Made by a program: the position numbers and the translations under genes
Notes under the pieces: model-generated
Seen by the model: only the letters and a program-made list of their open reading frames with translations
Told to the model about the DNA's origin: nothing
The model's database searches: none
Shown here: positions 6,273 through 7,198 of the stretch, piece by piece
How the letters are laid out: each line of letters opens with the position of its first letter
Numbering within the stretch: the stretch's first letter is position 1
DNA from: Jatrophihabitans sp.
GTDB lineage: Bacteria; Actinomycetota; Actinomycetes; Mycobacteriales; Jatrophihabitantaceae
Direction: 5' to 3'
DNA length: 7,198 bases
NCBI GenBank assembly: GCA_025966255.1
Contig: JAOPVG010000447.1
Span: 1 to 7,198, forward strand

Positions 6273-6911
6273 TCAGCGCTTCGCGGCGACGAGCAGCCCG
6301 TCGCCCACCGGCAGCATCGCCGACAGCAGGCGGTTGTCGTCGCGCACCGACTTGCCCAGGTCGCGCAACACCACGGTGTCGGCGTCCCGCTGGGACGAGT
6401 CGGCCACCCGGTCGTGCCACAGCGCGTTGTCGAACGCGACGATCCCGCCCGGACGCAGCAACCGCAGCGCCTGCTCGTAATACACGGCGTACGCGGACTT
6501 GTCGGCGTCGACGAATACGAGGTCATAGGCGGCGTCGCGCAGACGCGGCAGCACCTCGGCGGCCGATCCGTTGATCAGGCGGTACCGGGTGGACGGGATG
6601 TCGGCCTCGCTGAACGCCTCCTTGGCCGCGCGCTGATGCTCGCCCTCGACGTCGATCGTGGTGAGGACGCCGTCGTCGGCCATGCCGCCCAGCAGGTAGA
6701 GACCCGACACCCCGGCGCCCGTCCCGACCTCGACGACGCTGCGCGCTCCGCCGGCGGCGGCGAGCACGCGCAGCGCAGCCCCACCGGCCGGACCGATCGG
6801 CACGCAGCCGAGCTCTGCAGCGCGCTCCCGGGCCCGGGCGGCGATGTCATCCTCGACCGCGAACGACTCCGCGTAGGCAAGGCTTGCTTCGGAGAGCATC
6901 GCGTCGGCCAT
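6273..6911 (-). CDS. Class I SAM-dependent O-methyltransferase (COMT/CCoAOMT-like)
   Basis: A 212-residue methyltransferase of the metal-dependent O-methyltransferase family 3. The SAM-binding loop is VVEVGTGAGVSGLYLLGG (59-76) and the next strand ends in TTIDVEGEH (84-92). YDLVFVDADK (129-138) and FDNALW (160-165) carry the expected metal ligands Asp135, Asp161 and Asn162; the 26-residue spacing equals that in plant caffeoyl-CoA O-methyltransferase. The sequence resembles, from memory, M. tuberculosis Rv1220c, which lacks the DN pair, so this copy looks better equipped for metal-dependent catechol-type methylation. The ATG at 6911 gives the usual length; extending the frame upstream only adds shadow of the decarboxylase gene. 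It lies 44 nt after that gene's stop, but may have its own promoter. The methyl acceptor is unknown. Confidence 0.9.
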   Translation of the reverse strand: MADAMLSEASLAYAESFAVEDDIAARARERAAELGCVPIGPAGGAALRVLAAAGGARSVVEVGTGAGVSGLYLLGGMADDGVLTTIDVEGEHQRAAKEAFSEADIPSTRYRLINGSAAEVLPRLRDAAYDLVFVDADKSAYAVYYEQALRLLRPGGIVAFDNALWHDRVADSSQRDADTVVLRDLGKSVRDDNRLLSAMLPVGDGLLVAAKR

Positions 6912-6918
6912 GGCAAAG

Positions 6919-6924
6919 ACCCTA
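6919..6924 (-). promoter_or_regulatory. Possible -10 box giving a leaderless O-methyltransferase mRNA
   Basis: Minus-strand TAGGGT (TANNNT pattern) ends 7 nt before the ATG at 6911, so transcription would start at or beside the start codon. No ribosome binding site is visible before this ATG, which agrees with leaderless translation. No clear -35 box is seen. Confidence 0.4.
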
Positions 6925-6927
6925 TCG

Positions 6928-6947
6928 CCGGAACCGGCCGAAACCGG
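6928..6947. repeat. Tandem 10-bp repeat upstream of the O-methyltransferase gene
   Basis: CCGGAACCGG (6928-6937) is followed at once by CCGAAACCGG (6938-6947), one mismatch apart. The pair fills about half of the 44-nt gap to the decarboxylase gene and abuts the possible -10 box. It could be an operator; chance in GC-rich DNA is the alternative. Confidence 0.4.
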
Positions 6948-6955
6948 GCCGCGAC

Positions 6956-7198
6956 TCAGTGCATGGAGTCGACGAGCAGGGTGAGGTCGTCGATCGTGGT
7001 CAGCGGGTTGACGATCGCGAATCGGGTGCACACCTGGCCGGCGTGCTTGGTGGGCGTCACGAAGCCGATCTGCTCGTCCAACAGCCGACTGCTCCACCGC
7101 GCGTACATGTCGGCGTCCCAGCCGATCCGCTCGAACACCAGCACGCTGAGGTCGGGTTCGACCAGCAGGCGCACATGGTCGCGCGAGTTGATCAACTC
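6956..7198 (-). CDS. PLP-dependent group II amino-acid decarboxylase, C-terminal end (5' part outside window)
   Basis: The frame is open to the right edge, so only the last 80 residues are present and the PLP lysine is not visible. The segment HVRLLVEPDLSVLVFERIGW followed by YARWSSRLLDEQIGFVTPTK and TRFAIVNPLTTIDD is typical of the C-terminal small domain of group II decarboxylases (aromatic-L-amino-acid, 2,4-diaminobutyrate or glutamate decarboxylase type). The TTG at 7195 is an internal codon, not a start. The O-methyltransferase follows 44 nt downstream on the same strand. Decarboxylase plus O-methyltransferase could act on a common amine, but this is only suggested by position. Confidence 0.75.
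   Translation of the reverse strand, partial: ELINSRDHVRLLVEPDLSVLVFERIGWDADMYARWSSRLLDEQIGFVTPTKHAGQVCTRFAIVNPLTTIDDLTLLVDSMH

Noticed and set aside
6203..6574. Plus-strand frame starting at an ATG in the gap after the O-methyltransferase
   Set aside because: After about 24 residues it runs antisense to the O-methyltransferase gene and becomes an Arg/Pro/Ala-rich shadow; no ribosome binding site or family motif supports it.
7185..7198. Perfect 14-bp palindrome GAGTTGATCAACTC at the right edge
   Set aside because: It lies within the decarboxylase coding sequence (Glu-Leu-Ile-Asn codons) and is cut by the window edge, so no regulatory meaning can be supported.

Overview
The window is high-GC DNA in which almost every base is coding. 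Gene content points to an actinobacterium of the order Mycobacteriales, for example a Gordonia-, Dietzia-, Tsukamurella- or Rhodococcus-like organism. The indicators are a mycobacterial-type GDP-mannose pyrophosphorylase (ManB), coenzyme F420 biosynthesis genes (fbiA, fbiB), an Rv1220c-like O-methyltransferase, GTG starts and short or absent leaders. The genus cannot be fixed from the sequence alone.

Plus strand, left part (1-2691): the 3' end of a SpoIID/LytB-family cell-wall protein, an 87-nt gap with dyad symmetry and a good ribosome binding site, then manB. manB overlaps by four bases (GTGA) an AlkA-type DNA-3-methyladenine glycosylase gene.

Minus strand, middle (6146 down to 2705): a tight cluster in the order DUF4031 gene > fbiA > fbiB > serine hydrolase (beta-lactamase/PBP fold). 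Gaps are 9, 27 and 10 nt, so it looks like one operon. It converges on the glycosylase gene with only 13 nt between stop codons. FbiA builds the phospholactyl-type backbone of F420 from a GTP-activated precursor, and FbiB adds the glutamate tail.

Minus strand, right part (7198 down to 6273): the C-terminal end of a PLP-dependent group II amino-acid decarboxylase runs off the window edge. It is followed by a class I SAM-dependent O-methyltransferase whose spacing suggests a leaderless mRNA. A 126-nt gap with nested inverted repeats separates this pair from the F420 cluster.

The most notable point is FbiB. Its N-terminal half is a normal F420-0:L-glutamate ligase, but the C-terminal half is a Nudix hydrolase domain, not the FMN-binding nitroreductase-like domain known from Mycobacterium tuberculosis FbiB. 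That leaves open which protein performs the dehydro-F420-0 reduction and what the Nudix domain acts on. No IS element, CRISPR array, tRNA, rRNA or phage gene was seen.
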